Below, one piece after another: positions 1 through 7,206 of a stretch of 10,074 nucleotides of DNA. A program made the position numbers and the translations under genes. The stretch is taken from assembly GCA_964392615.1 (NCBI GenBank), contig CAYMRB010000374.1, forward strand, positions 1 through 10,074, read 5' to 3'. Source of the DNA: CAYMRB01 sp964392615 (lineage in GTDB: Bacteria; Planctomycetota; UBA8108). How positions within the stretch are numbered: the first letter of the stretch is position 1; every line of letters begins with the position of its first letter. The notes beneath the pieces are model-generated. The model was not told the origin of the DNA, did not search any database, and was given only the letters and a program-made list of their open reading frames with translations.

Positions 1-79
1 GGCAGAATCCACGTCACCCGGGAATTCCGAGGAAGAGCCGATCCGCAACGCTGGAGAGGGCGAAGAGCATCCTCTCGCG

Positions 80-1330
80 TTGGCGGCTCGCGTCGCGTCG
101 CGCTTCGGCCTCGCGCCACCCGTCGAGGCGTTCGATTTTCCGGAGAAGGGCAACATCAACCGGCAGACGTTTCTCGTCGAGGCCGGCCGTCCCGGCGCTT
201 CGGGCGCGGCAGGGTCGTTCATCCTGCAGCGCATCAACCAGCAGGTCTTCACGCGGCCGGACAACGTCATGAACGCGATGGTCGCATCGCTCGACGCGCA
301 GAATTCCGGCGTCGAGCGCGGCCTGCTGCCGGAAGGGCGCGAATGGGACGTGATCACGCTGATTCCGACGCGCGACGGCGACCGGTACCTGCGCCACGAC
401 GATCGCCGCGGCAGCAGCTTCTGGCGCATGATGGTCCGGATTCCCGACTGCACGACCTTCAAGAGCCTCGGCGAAGTCGAGGATCGCGCCGCGCAGATTG
501 CCGTGGCCGAAGAGGCCGGGCGCGGGCTTGCGCTCTACGGTGACCTCACGGCGGAGATGGACGTGTCGCGTATCGCCAACCCGCTGCCCGGGTACCGCGA
601 CACGCGCGTCTACTTCGACGCGCTCGCGTCCGTTCTTCGAGAGAGCCGCGATCTCGACGCGATCGCCGACCTGCTGCCCGAGGACGAGATCGTTCGCCGT
701 AGCACGCAGGAGCACTTCCTGGTGCACGTGTCGGAGGAAGAGTTCCGGCGCCGACTCGAGGACCCCGAGGTCCAGCGCTGCGTGGAGCTCGCCCAGCGCG
801 AGGAGGCGTTCGGCATGAAGGTCCTCGACGCGATGGCCGAGGGGCGCATCCGCACGGTCGCGATCCACGGAGACACGAAGCTCGACAACTTCCTCTTCAG
901 CACGGAGAGCGGTCGAGCGAAGGCGCTGGTCGATCTCGACACGATCATGCCCCACAGCTGGCTCGTCGACTGGGGCGACATGGTCCGGTCGCTGGTCAAC
1001 ATCGCGGGAGAGAAGGAGCGCGATCTCTCGCGCGTGCAGGTGGATCGCGAGATCTACACGGCGCTCGCGCGCGGCTTCCTGACCACGGCGCGACAGATTA
1101 CCGCCGAGGAGGTCGCCCTGATGGTCGACGCGGTAGAGATTATCGCGTTGGAACTCGGCGTCCGGTTCCTTACCGACCACCTGCGCGGAGACAATTACTT
1201 CAAGCTCAGCCCTGCCGACCCTCCGGATCTCAACAAGGTGCGCGCGCAGGTCCAGCTGACGCTCTTCGAAAGACTGCGGGAGATGGCCGATGCTGCGCGC
1301 GAGTGCGTCGACGAGTGGTACTCGAAGTGA
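80..1330 (+). CDS. APH/NahK-like sugar 1-kinase (phosphotransferase family)
   Basis: Probable ATP-dependent small-molecule kinase of the aminoglycoside phosphotransferase fold, closest in pattern to the N-acetylhexosamine 1-kinase (NahK) group, which phosphorylates a sugar at C1 in the cytoplasm. Counting from TTG at 80 (416 residues): nucleotide-loop GNINRQTFLVEAG at 24-36, family signature FILQRINQQVF at 47-57 followed by VMNAM, Brenner motif HGDTKLDN at 263-270 (catalytic Asp265, Asn270), and metal-binding DLD at 285-287 within VDLDTIMPHSWLVDWGD. TTG is the only start codon in the window, and no convincing ribosome site precedes it. The frame is open back to base 2, so the true start may lie outside. 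Third-position GC falls clearly upstream of 80, favouring a start near there. The gene leads a kinase-mutase-mutase run, which supports a sugar-1-phosphate product. Substrate (GlcNAc, GalNAc, MurNAc or another hexose) is not readable. The family call is firm; the exact substrate is inference. Confidence 0.85.
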   Translation: MAARVASRFGLAPPVEAFDFPEKGNINRQTFLVEAGRPGASGAAGSFILQRINQQVFTRPDNVMNAMVASLDAQNSGVERGLLPEGREWDVITLIPTRDGDRYLRHDDRRGSSFWRMMVRIPDCTTFKSLGEVEDRAAQIAVAEEAGRGLALYGDLTAEMDVSRIANPLPGYRDTRVYFDALASVLRESRDLDAIADLLPEDEIVRRSTQEHFLVHVSEEEFRRRLEDPEVQRCVELAQREEAFGMKVLDAMAEGRIRTVAIHGDTKLDNFLFSTESGRAKALVDLDTIMPHSWLVDWGDMVRSLVNIAGEKERDLSRVQVDREIYTALARGFLTTARQITAEEVALMVDAVEIIALELGVRFLTDHLRGDNYFKLSPADPPDLNKVRAQVQLTLFERLREMADAARECVDEWYSK

Positions 1331-1361
1331 GGTTCTCGAAGTGAGGTTCTCGAAGTGAAGG
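1321..1361 (+). repeat. 14-bp tandem repeat, nearly three copies, with TGA in three frames
   Basis: The unit CTCGAAGTGAGGTT occurs at 1321-1334 and 1335-1348, with a partial third copy (CTCGAAGTGAAGG) at 1349-1361. The first copy contains the kinase stop codon (1328-1330). Because 14 is not a multiple of three, the TGAs at 1328, 1342 and 1356 fall in the three different forward frames. The repeat lies in the 65-bp gap before the first mutase gene. Confidence 0.9.
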
Positions 1362-1395
1362 ACTCGTCGCTGCGCGCAGGGACGTTCGACAGCCC

Positions 1396-2766
1396 ATGCT
1401 CGAGTTGAAGATCGGTACATCCTGGGTTCGCGGGGTCGTCGGCGACGCGCTGACACCGGAGCTCATCGTCGACTTCGCGTGCGCGTTCGGGACGTGGGCC
1501 GATGGCGGTCCGGTCGTCATCGGCCGCGATCCTCGCAACTCCTCCGGCATGCTGCGCGCGGCGGTGATCGCCGGTCTCTTGTCGCCCGGCTGCGAGATCA
1601 TCGACCTCGGCATCTGCCCGACCCCGGTGGTCTCGTTCGCCGTTCGCGAGCTCGGCGCGGCGGGCGGGCTGTCGATCACCGGAAGCCACAACGACCAGCG
1701 CTGGAACGCGCTGAAGTTTCTCGGGCCGGACGGCGTCCTTCTGAACGCCGTGAAGAGCCAGGAGCTTCTCGACCTCTTCCACGCGTCCGAGTACCGTAGC
1801 GCGCCGCGTGGCGTGCGGACGCTCGTCGACGGAACGGAGCACATCAAGGCTCGATACGCGGAGCACGTGCTCGCGAACCTCGACGCTGACGCGATCCGCT
1901 CGCGGGGGTTCCGCGTCGCGGTCGACTTCTGCAACGGCGCGTGCCACGAGATCATGGCGACGGTCCTGCAGCAGCTCGGCTGCGCGCTTCTGCCGCTCAA
2001 CGAGGAGCCCGCGCGGCAGTTCGCCCATCGTCCGGCGCCGACCCGTCAGAACATGCGGGAGCTGCAGGGGCTGATGCGGCACGTCGTCGCCGACCTTGGC
2101 GCCGCGATCAACGTCGACGGCGACCGCGTCGCGTTCGTGCTCACCGGAGGACACGCGCTGTCGGAAGAGCACACGTTGCCTCTTGCCGCCGAGAGCAGAC
2201 TGGCGCGTCGTCCCGGCCCTGTCGTGACGAATCTCTCGACCTCGCGCATGGTCGACGCCGTGGCCGAGCGCTACGGTCAAGAGGTCGCGCGCACGACGGT
2301 TGGCGAGGGGCACGTGATGGAGCGGGGCATGGAAGAGAACGCCGTCCTCGCGGGCGAGGGCGGCGGAGGCGTCGGCGCTCTTCCCGCGACGATGAGCTTC
2401 GACGCGACGCTGACGCTCGGCATGGTGCTCGAATCGCTGGCGACGAGCGACTCGACCGGTGCAGCGCTCGCGGGCGCTCTGCCGCGATTCGTGAGCCGCA
2501 AGGGCGAGATTCCGTGCTCGCCGGCGCAGGTCTACCGCGTCCTGCAAGTCTTCCGGGCGGCCTACTCCGGCTCCGACACCGACACGACGGACGGTCTTCG
2601 CGCCGAGTGGTCGGATGCATGGGTCCACGTCCGGGCATCGAATACCGAGCCGCTCCTGCGCGTGATCGTGGAGGCCGATGGCGAGGCGCGAGCCCAGAAG
2701 CTCTTCGCCGGGGCGATGGAGATCGGCGAGGAAGCCGTACGCCGAACACGAGAGGCTCTGCCATGA
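1396..2766 (+). CDS. Alpha-D-phosphohexomutase paralogue with altered metal loop
   Basis: A 456-residue member of the phosphoglucomutase/phosphomannomutase superfamily, which interconverts sugar 1- and 6-phosphates through a phosphoserine. Visible motifs: N-terminal GTSWVRGVVGDALTPE at 7-22, phosphoserine loop TGSHNDQRWNALKF at 95-108 (Ser97), metal loop NVDGDR at 239-244, sugar loop GEGGGG at 320-325, and C-terminal phosphate-binding RASNTEP at 413-419. The family's metal loop is normally DxDxDR; here the first Asp is Asn239. The sugar loop has Gly where the downstream paralogue has Asn, and the RD after that loop is FD (335-336). The protein is full length with no frameshift, so it appears to be maintained. 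It overlaps the next mutase by 4 bp (ATGA), implying translational coupling. It could be a weak or specialised mutase, or a non-catalytic partner of the second enzyme. Fold call is firm; activity is uncertain. Confidence 0.9.
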   Translation: MLELKIGTSWVRGVVGDALTPELIVDFACAFGTWADGGPVVIGRDPRNSSGMLRAAVIAGLLSPGCEIIDLGICPTPVVSFAVRELGAAGGLSITGSHNDQRWNALKFLGPDGVLLNAVKSQELLDLFHASEYRSAPRGVRTLVDGTEHIKARYAEHVLANLDADAIRSRGFRVAVDFCNGACHEIMATVLQQLGCALLPLNEEPARQFAHRPAPTRQNMRELQGLMRHVVADLGAAINVDGDRVAFVLTGGHALSEEHTLPLAAESRLARRPGPVVTNLSTSRMVDAVAERYGQEVARTTVGEGHVMERGMEENAVLAGEGGGGVGALPATMSFDATLTLGMVLESLATSDSTGAALAGALPRFVSRKGEIPCSPAQVYRVLQVFRAAYSGSDTDTTDGLRAEWSDAWVHVRASNTEPLLRVIVEADGEARAQKLFAGAMEIGEEAVRRTREALP

Positions 2767-4118
2767 CACCGCGACCACCTCTGCGCATCAGCGTATCCGG
2801 CGTCCGGGGCGTGGCGGGCGAGGCGTTGACGCCGGGAATCGTCACGTCGTTCGCCGCCGCGTTCGGAACCTACGTGGGGGCCGGGCCGGTCGCGATCGGC
2901 ACGGACACTCGTCCGTCGCGCGAGATGGTCTCGCAGGCGGCGCTCGCCGGGTTGCTCAGCGTCGGCTGCACGCCGGTCGACCTCGGCATCGTGCCCGTTC
3001 CGGCGTTGCAGCACTTCGTGCGCGGAGCGAAGGCGGTCGGCGGCATCTGTGCGACGGCGAGCCATCACACGGCGGAGTGGAACGCGCTGAAGTTCTTCGA
3101 TAAGGAAGGGATGGTCCTCCGCCCCAATCAGTTCACCGAGCTGCTGGACCTGTACCACCAAGACGTCTACTCGCGCGTCGGTGCTGATGGCATCACCGAG
3201 GTCGTCGAGGACGGGTCCGCGGCGGAACGGCACCGCGAGGCGATTCTCGGCGCCGTGGACGCGGAGTCGATCCGCGCGCGCCGTCTCCGCGTCGCCGTCG
3301 ATGCATGTAACGGTGCAGCGTCGACAGCGGTCGGCGAGTTCCTCACGGCGCTCGGCTGCGAGGTCGAGCAGCTGCACGTCGACCCGGAGGCGGAATTCCC
3401 GCGCACGCCGGAACCGACCCCGGCGAGTCTGAGCGACCTGAGCCGGCGCGTGCGGGAATCGAGCGTCGATATCGGGTTTGCGTTGGACGCGGACGCCGAT
3501 CGTCTCGTCGTCGTGGACGAGACCGGCAAGGCGCTCGACGAGGACTTCACCATCGCGCTCGTCGCGAACTACGTCTTGCGTCGCGATCCGGGACCGCTCG
3601 TCGTCAACCTGACGACGAGCAGCATGCTCGACGATATCGCCGCAGAGATCGGCTGCGAGGTTCACCGCACGAAGGTCGGCGAAAGCCACGTCGTCGAGCA
3701 CATGCTCGAGTGCGGAGCTCGTCTCGGCGGTGAAGGCAACGGCGGCGTCATCGACCTGAGGCTCAATCCGTGCCGCGACAGCTTCGTCGGCATGGCGTGG
3801 CTACTCGAAGCGCTCGCGGCCGAGCGCGGTACCGTCAGCGAGCTGTGCGGGCGGTTTCCGCAGTACCACCGGGTGAAGCGAGAGCTCTCGTGCCGTCCGC
3901 GCGATATCGCCCCGTGGATCAAGCTGCTGCGCTTTCTGTTCCGCGAGCAGGAGCTCGATCTCACGGATGGGATCAAGATCCTCTGGCCCGACCGCTGGCT
4001 GCACGTCAGGGGTTCGAACACCGAGTCGATCGTGCGCATCACGGCGGAGTCGCGCAAGGAGAGACACGCGAAAGCGCTCGTGAAGAGCGTGTTCGACTAC
4101 CTGCGCCCGCGCGTCTGA
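2763..4118 (+). CDS. glmM: Phosphoglucosamine mutase-like phosphohexomutase (archaeal-GlmM type)
   Basis: A 451-residue alpha-D-phosphohexomutase with an intact active site, expected to interconvert a hexosamine or hexose 1-phosphate and 6-phosphate in the cytoplasm. Motifs: SVSGVRGVAGEALTP at 10-24, phosphoserine loop TASHHTAEWNALKF at 98-111 (Ser100), Mg loop DADADR at 242-247, sugar loop GEGNGG at 323-328 with CRDS at 337-340, and phosphate-binding RGSNTES at 416-422. The WNALKF and GEGNGG signatures resemble the archaeal-type GlmM group more than E. coli GlmM, so the symbol is by family only; phosphomannomutase or phosphoglucomutase activity is possible. The start ATG at 2763 overlaps the stop of the upstream paralogue, fixing the start. 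The two proteins align along their length (VRGV-G-ALTP, AFGT, AGLLS-GC, DLGI, WNALKF), consistent with tandem duplication. The stop lies 13 bp from the end of the convergent HAD gene. Confidence 0.9.
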   Translation: MTPRPPLRISVSGVRGVAGEALTPGIVTSFAAAFGTYVGAGPVAIGTDTRPSREMVSQAALAGLLSVGCTPVDLGIVPVPALQHFVRGAKAVGGICATASHHTAEWNALKFFDKEGMVLRPNQFTELLDLYHQDVYSRVGADGITEVVEDGSAAERHREAILGAVDAESIRARRLRVAVDACNGAASTAVGEFLTALGCEVEQLHVDPEAEFPRTPEPTPASLSDLSRRVRESSVDIGFALDADADRLVVVDETGKALDEDFTIALVANYVLRRDPGPLVVNLTTSSMLDDIAAEIGCEVHRTKVGESHVVEHMLECGARLGGEGNGGVIDLRLNPCRDSFVGMAWLLEALAAERGTVSELCGRFPQYHRVKRELSCRPRDIAPWIKLLRFLFREQELDLTDGIKILWPDRWLHVRGSNTESIVRITAESRKERHAKALVKSVFDYLRPRV

Positions 4119-4131
4119 CAGCCCGTTGAGG

Positions 4132-4758
4132 CTACTCGTGGCGGAGACAGCCGATCTCCGCGAGGGCGCTCTTCAGCTCCTCGATGCCGCGCACCAGCCG
4201 CGCCAGCATGCCGGCCCGTCGCGCGCCTTCGACGCATTCGGGATTGTCGTCGAAGAACGCGACGCTCGCGGCGGGGCGACCGAGATCGCGGAGCACGCGC
4301 TCGTAGCAGTCCGGATCGGGCTTCATGAGCCCGAGCTCGTGAGACAGGAAGGCGTGGTCGAGTCGCGAGCTGAACCCGAACTCGTCGCGGATCCGGTGCC
4401 AGTGCGTCGCGTTCGTGTTGCTCAGGCACGCGAGCACGAATCGGCCGTGCAGCGAGTCGAGCAGCTCGACGGCACCGGGAAGCGGAGCGCGAACCCACGA
4501 CGCGAACTCGGTGAGGACCTCATCCGGGCCGATCGCCAGATCGAGCCCCGCGATGACGCCGGTCGCGAACTCCTGCTCGGTGCAGCGACCGCGCTCGAAG
4601 TCGCGAACGACGTGCGACTCGAGCCAGAACTTCCGCACGGCCTCGGGATCGTACTGTCCGCGGCAGAGCTCGGCGACGCGGCCGATGCCGATCCACTCGA
4701 CGAGGACGCCGCCGAGGTCGAAGAGGAGAACTTGGGGGAGCTCAACGGATTCGTTCAC
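4132..4758 (-). CDS. YihX-like HAD-superfamily phosphatase
   Basis: Predicted 208-residue cytoplasmic HAD-IA hydrolase that removes phosphate from a small phosphorylated substrate. Motif I is LLFDLGGVLVEW at 11-22 with nucleophile Asp14. The usual second Asp is Gly16, as in E. coli YihX (FDLGNV), an alpha-D-glucose-1-phosphatase. Motif II is CLSNTN at 111-116 (Ser113), motif III is MKPDPDCY with Lys146, and motif IV is FFDDN at 168-172. YihX shares the VLSNTN, LSxxLGMxKPxxxxY and VFFDDN blocks, so this is the closest named relative I can recall. The start chosen is GTG at 4758, a few residues before the first strand. The frame stays open further upstream, but that part looks nothing like the family, and GTG gives a normal length. 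The gene converges on the mutase pair and diverges from the nitrilase gene. A hexose-1-phosphate substrate would fit the neighbours but is inferred. Confidence 0.88.
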   Translation of the reverse strand: MNESVELPQVLLFDLGGVLVEWIGIGRVAELCRGQYDPEAVRKFWLESHVVRDFERGRCTEQEFATGVIAGLDLAIGPDEVLTEFASWVRAPLPGAVELLDSLHGRFVLACLSNTNATHWHRIRDEFGFSSRLDHAFLSHELGLMKPDPDCYERVLRDLGRPAASVAFFDDNPECVEGARRAGMLARLVRGIEELKSALAEIGCLRHE

Positions 4759-4912
4759 GGTCTCGTTTATCGCGGTGTGGAGCGGTAGTTCGGTCGACGG
4801 TCGAATGCGCGAGCATAGCGGTGCGCGGCCTCCGGAGCCACCACTACTGGCGTTCCGCCGTGATCTCGGGCATCGTGACCGCACAGATTCCCGCACCAAC
4901 GGAGAACGAGCC
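4759..4912. promoter_or_regulatory. Divergent intergenic region between HAD and nitrilase genes
   Basis: This 154-bp gap separates two divergent genes and must hold the promoter for each unless the starts are wrong. I see no convincing -35/-10 pair. It contains a tandem heptamer, CGGTCGA at 4791-4797 and again at 4798-4804, around a GTCGAC palindrome, which could be an operator but is short enough to be chance. Confidence 0.35.
4901..4905 (+). promoter_or_regulatory. Ribosome binding site deciding the nitrilase GTG start
   Basis: GGAGA lies 7 nt upstream of GTG at 4913. This spacing, and the beginning of family-like sequence (SVRAAAVQFQ) immediately after, select this start over the upstream ATGs, which lie in noncoding or antisense sequence. 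Confidence 0.7.
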
Positions 4913-5878
4913 GTGTCCAGCGTCCGTGCCGCCGCCGTGCAGTTCCAGCACGCACCGGGTGACAAACGAGCCAATCTCGACAGGGTACGCGAGCTGACGG
5001 AGGAGGCCGCTTCGCGCGGCGTCCAGCTCATCGTCTTTCCGGAGATGTGCCTCTCGGGCTACTGGCATGTGCGGAACCTGAGCCGCGACGAGATCGTCGC
5101 GCTGTCGGAGCCCGTGCCCGACGGCCCGAGCGTTCGCGAGGTCGTCGAGCTGGCCGCGAAGCACGCGATGACGATCGGCGTCGGGCTGATCGAACGCGCG
5201 GCGGACGATCGGCTCTTCAACACCTACGCCGTCGTGCTTCCCGATGGTCGTGTGGAGCGCCACCGCAAGTTGCACTGCTTCATCAGCGAGCACATGGACT
5301 CGGGCGGCGAGTACACGGTCTTCGACCTTGCCGATGGCCACCGCGCCGGCGTGTTGATCTGCTACGACAACAACATCGGCGAGAACGTTCGCATCACGGC
5401 GCTCCGCGGCGCCGAGATCCTGCTCGCCCCGCATCAGACTGGCGGCTGCGATTCGAAGGACCCGAACGTGATGGGGCGGGTCGATCCCGCGATGTGGGAT
5501 CGCCGTCGCGAGGACCCCGATGCGATCGAGGCGGAGTTCCGCGGGCCGAAAGGGCGTGAGTGGCTCCTGCGCTGGCTGCCGGCGCGCGCGCACGACAACG
5601 GCGTGTTCGTGATCTTCAGCAACGGCGTCGGCACCGACGATGGCGAGGTGCGAACCGGCAACGCGATGATCCTCGATCCGTACGGCCGCATCCTCGCCGA
5701 GACGTGGCGCGCGGCCGACGAGCTGGTCGTCGCCGATCTCGATCTGTCGCTCATCGACAACAGCACGGGGCGCCGCTGGATCCGCACTCGCCGCCCGAAG
5801 CTCTACGGTCCGCTCGCCGTGCCGACCGGACAGGAGCGGGACACGCGCGACGTGCGGTTCGACGAGACGGGAGTCTGA
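4913..5878 (+). CDS. Carbon-nitrogen hydrolase (nitrilase superfamily)
   Basis: Predicted 321-residue cytoplasmic amidase or carbamoylase-type enzyme hydrolysing a non-peptide C-N bond. The catalytic set is visible: Glu44 in VFPEMCLSGY, Lys119 in HRKLHCF and nucleophile Cys150 in LICYDNN; Glu126 or Glu133 is a candidate for the fourth residue. The N-terminus VRAAAVQFQ and the end ...ADLDLSLID are typical of the fold. A segment at about 178-228 (rich in charge, including MWDRR and GPKGREWLLRWLPARAHDNG) is longer than in a minimal nitrilase core and probably shapes the substrate pocket or oligomer contact. There is no signal peptide. The next gene follows 104 bp downstream on the same strand, so co-transcription is possible but not tight. 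The specific substrate cannot be read; branches such as N-carbamoyl amino acid hydrolases, aliphatic amidases and true nitrilases remain open. Confidence 0.92.
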   Translation: MSSVRAAAVQFQHAPGDKRANLDRVRELTEEAASRGVQLIVFPEMCLSGYWHVRNLSRDEIVALSEPVPDGPSVREVVELAAKHAMTIGVGLIERAADDRLFNTYAVVLPDGRVERHRKLHCFISEHMDSGGEYTVFDLADGHRAGVLICYDNNIGENVRITALRGAEILLAPHQTGGCDSKDPNVMGRVDPAMWDRRREDPDAIEAEFRGPKGREWLLRWLPARAHDNGVFVIFSNGVGTDDGEVRTGNAMILDPYGRILAETWRAADELVVADLDLSLIDNSTGRRWIRTRRPKLYGPLAVPTGQERDTRDVRFDETGV

Positions 5879-5879
5879 T

Positions 5880-5938
5880 TCGCGATCACAGCGCCTGACG
5901 GTTTTCCCTCCGTGGCCGACGGGCTACGATGATCGCGA
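5880..5938. repeat. 9-bp inverted repeat flanking the nitrilase-DUF6807 gap
   Basis: TCGCGATCA at 5880-5888 is perfectly complementary in reverse to TGATCGCGA at 5930-5938, 41 bp apart. A small stem (ACGG/CCGT) sits between them. It could be a terminator-like structure after the nitrilase gene or an operator before the next one. There is no T-run. In GC-rich DNA a 9-bp match at this distance may be chance. Confidence 0.3.
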
Positions 5939-5982
5939 CGTCTCTTCCGTGCTACTGCCACCACTGCTTGGACCCGAATGCG

Positions 5983-7197
5983 ATGTTGTTCCGCACACTT
6001 CTCGTCACCTGCGCTTGTCTTTCGATTCTGACGACCGCGCGCGCCAAGGAGTTCCGCGCCGAGGTCGCTGCCGGTGCGTCCGCGCGCGTCGACGCGCCCG
6101 TCTCGGTGCTCGTCAGTCTCGCCGGGACGAACGGCCTCGCCGCGACCGTCGAGGCGGGCGGCAAGACGGCGCCGGCCCAGATCGTCGACGTCGGCGGCGG
6201 CAAGGCGGAGGTGTCGTGGATCGTCGATCGTCTCGCGGCGGGCGAGTCGCGCACGTACGTGATTCGCGTCGGCAAGTCGACGAAGGCGGCGCCGTCGTTC
6301 GCGTGGAAGCCGTCGTCCGCTGATGGCTTGACGTCGTCCGACCTCGTCCTCGGCGGCCAGCCGGTTCTGCGGTACATGCACACCGCATTCGACCGGGAGA
6401 ACATCGAGCTGACGAAGAAGCCGTTCCACCACGTGTTCTCGCCGGTCGGCAAGGGACTGATCACGAAAGGCGCGGGCGGTCTCTATCCCCATCACCGCGG
6501 CATCTACTTCGGCTACAAGTGCCGTATCGACGGGCAGACCTACGACACGTGGCACGCCCACAAGGGCGAGCATCAGACCCATGTCGAGGTTCTCGAGGCG
6601 TTCGGCGGGCCTGTCCTCGGCGGCCACGTCGTGAAGATCCACTGGAACGGTCGCGACGGCAAGACGTTCATCGAGGAGACCCGTCGCCTCGTCGCGTACC
6701 GGCAATCGTCCGGACACCACCTGATCGAGTTCACGTCGTACTTGAAGCCGACGCGTGGGCCGGTCGACCTCGGCGGCGACCCGCAGCACGCCGGCGTGCA
6801 GATCCGCCCGGCGCAATACGTCGCGGAGAACCAGAAGACGACGCGATTCCTGCGCCCGGCGAAGTGGAAGGATCTGCCGGAGAACAAGCAGATCAACTGG
6901 TCGCCGAAGAACAAGAGCCACGCCGACATGCCGTGGAACGCGATCCGTATCTTCGTCGGTGAGACGCCGTACACGATCGCGTACCTCAGCCACCCGAAGA
7001 ACCCCGACGACGCTCGCGCGTCCGAGCGCACGTACGGCCGCTTCGGCGAGTTCTTCCCGTGGAAGCTGAGCGCGGACAACCCGCTGTACGTCAAGTACCG
7101 CTGGTGGATCGCCGCGTCGCACGACGTGTCGCGCGAGGATGTCCAGGGGCGTTACGACGCGCTGGCGGCGCCGCCGACCGTGCGGCTCGTCAAGTAA
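5983..7197 (+). CDS. Secreted DUF6807 ('methane oxygenase PmoA'-like) family protein
   Basis: A 404-residue exported protein of unknown biochemical role. Residues 1-21 form a signal peptide (MLFRTLLVTCACLSILTTARA, cleavage likely after ARA). Residues about 22-105 are a small beta-rich N-domain. The rest is the DUF6807/PmoA-like domain with its His-rich core: KPFHHVFSP (146-154), GLYPHHRGIYFGY (166-178), TWHAHKGEHQTH (189-200) and the late YKVKYRWW-like segment (YVKYRWW, 369-375). The family name 'PmoA' is misleading: this is not the membrane subunit of methane monooxygenase. Members are frequent in planctomycetes and other carbohydrate degraders, often near glycan-related genes. The start at 5983 puts the signal peptide at the N-terminus. 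An in-frame ATG at 5929 would add 18 residues (including Cys-rich SLPCYCHHC) and cannot be excluded, as neither has a good ribosome site. Conserved histidines suggest metal or sugar binding, which is inference. Confidence 0.88.
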   Translation: MLFRTLLVTCACLSILTTARAKEFRAEVAAGASARVDAPVSVLVSLAGTNGLAATVEAGGKTAPAQIVDVGGGKAEVSWIVDRLAAGESRTYVIRVGKSTKAAPSFAWKPSSADGLTSSDLVLGGQPVLRYMHTAFDRENIELTKKPFHHVFSPVGKGLITKGAGGLYPHHRGIYFGYKCRIDGQTYDTWHAHKGEHQTHVEVLEAFGGPVLGGHVVKIHWNGRDGKTFIEETRRLVAYRQSSGHHLIEFTSYLKPTRGPVDLGGDPQHAGVQIRPAQYVAENQKTTRFLRPAKWKDLPENKQINWSPKNKSHADMPWNAIRIFVGETPYTIAYLSHPKNPDDARASERTYGRFGEFFPWKLSADNPLYVKYRWWIAASHDVSREDVQGRYDALAAPPTVRLVK

Positions 7198-7206
7198 CGC
7201 GACGAG

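Noticed and set aside
17..27. Overlapping SmaI-EcoRI-like string CCCGGGAATTC suggesting vector or adaptor sequence
   Set aside because: The flanking sequence continues without a polylinker or known vector sequence; a chance 11-mer is the simpler reading.
14..1456. 480-codon open frame on the minus strand opposite the kinase gene
   Set aside because: It is antisense to a convincing kinase gene, is Arg/Val/Glu-rich with no family motif, and is explained by GC-rich codon structure.
1941..2762. Upstream in-frame extension of the second mutase, giving a 725-residue fusion
   Set aside because: The extension is the first mutase read out of frame (Arg/Ala-rich). The ATG at 2763 begins the family N-terminus and overlaps the previous stop.
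1195..2778. 527-codon minus-strand frame opposite the first mutase
   Set aside because: No recognisable domain; a shadow of the plus-strand mutase and the 14-bp repeat.
4119..4134. AGCC/GGCT mini-hairpin between the mutase and HAD stops as a terminator
   Set aside because: The stem is only 4 bp with no T-run, too weak to support.
4415..4912. N-terminal extension of the nitrilase frame
   Set aside because: It runs antisense through the HAD gene and has low-complexity Ser/Arg content. GGAGA plus GTG at 4913 gives the proper start.
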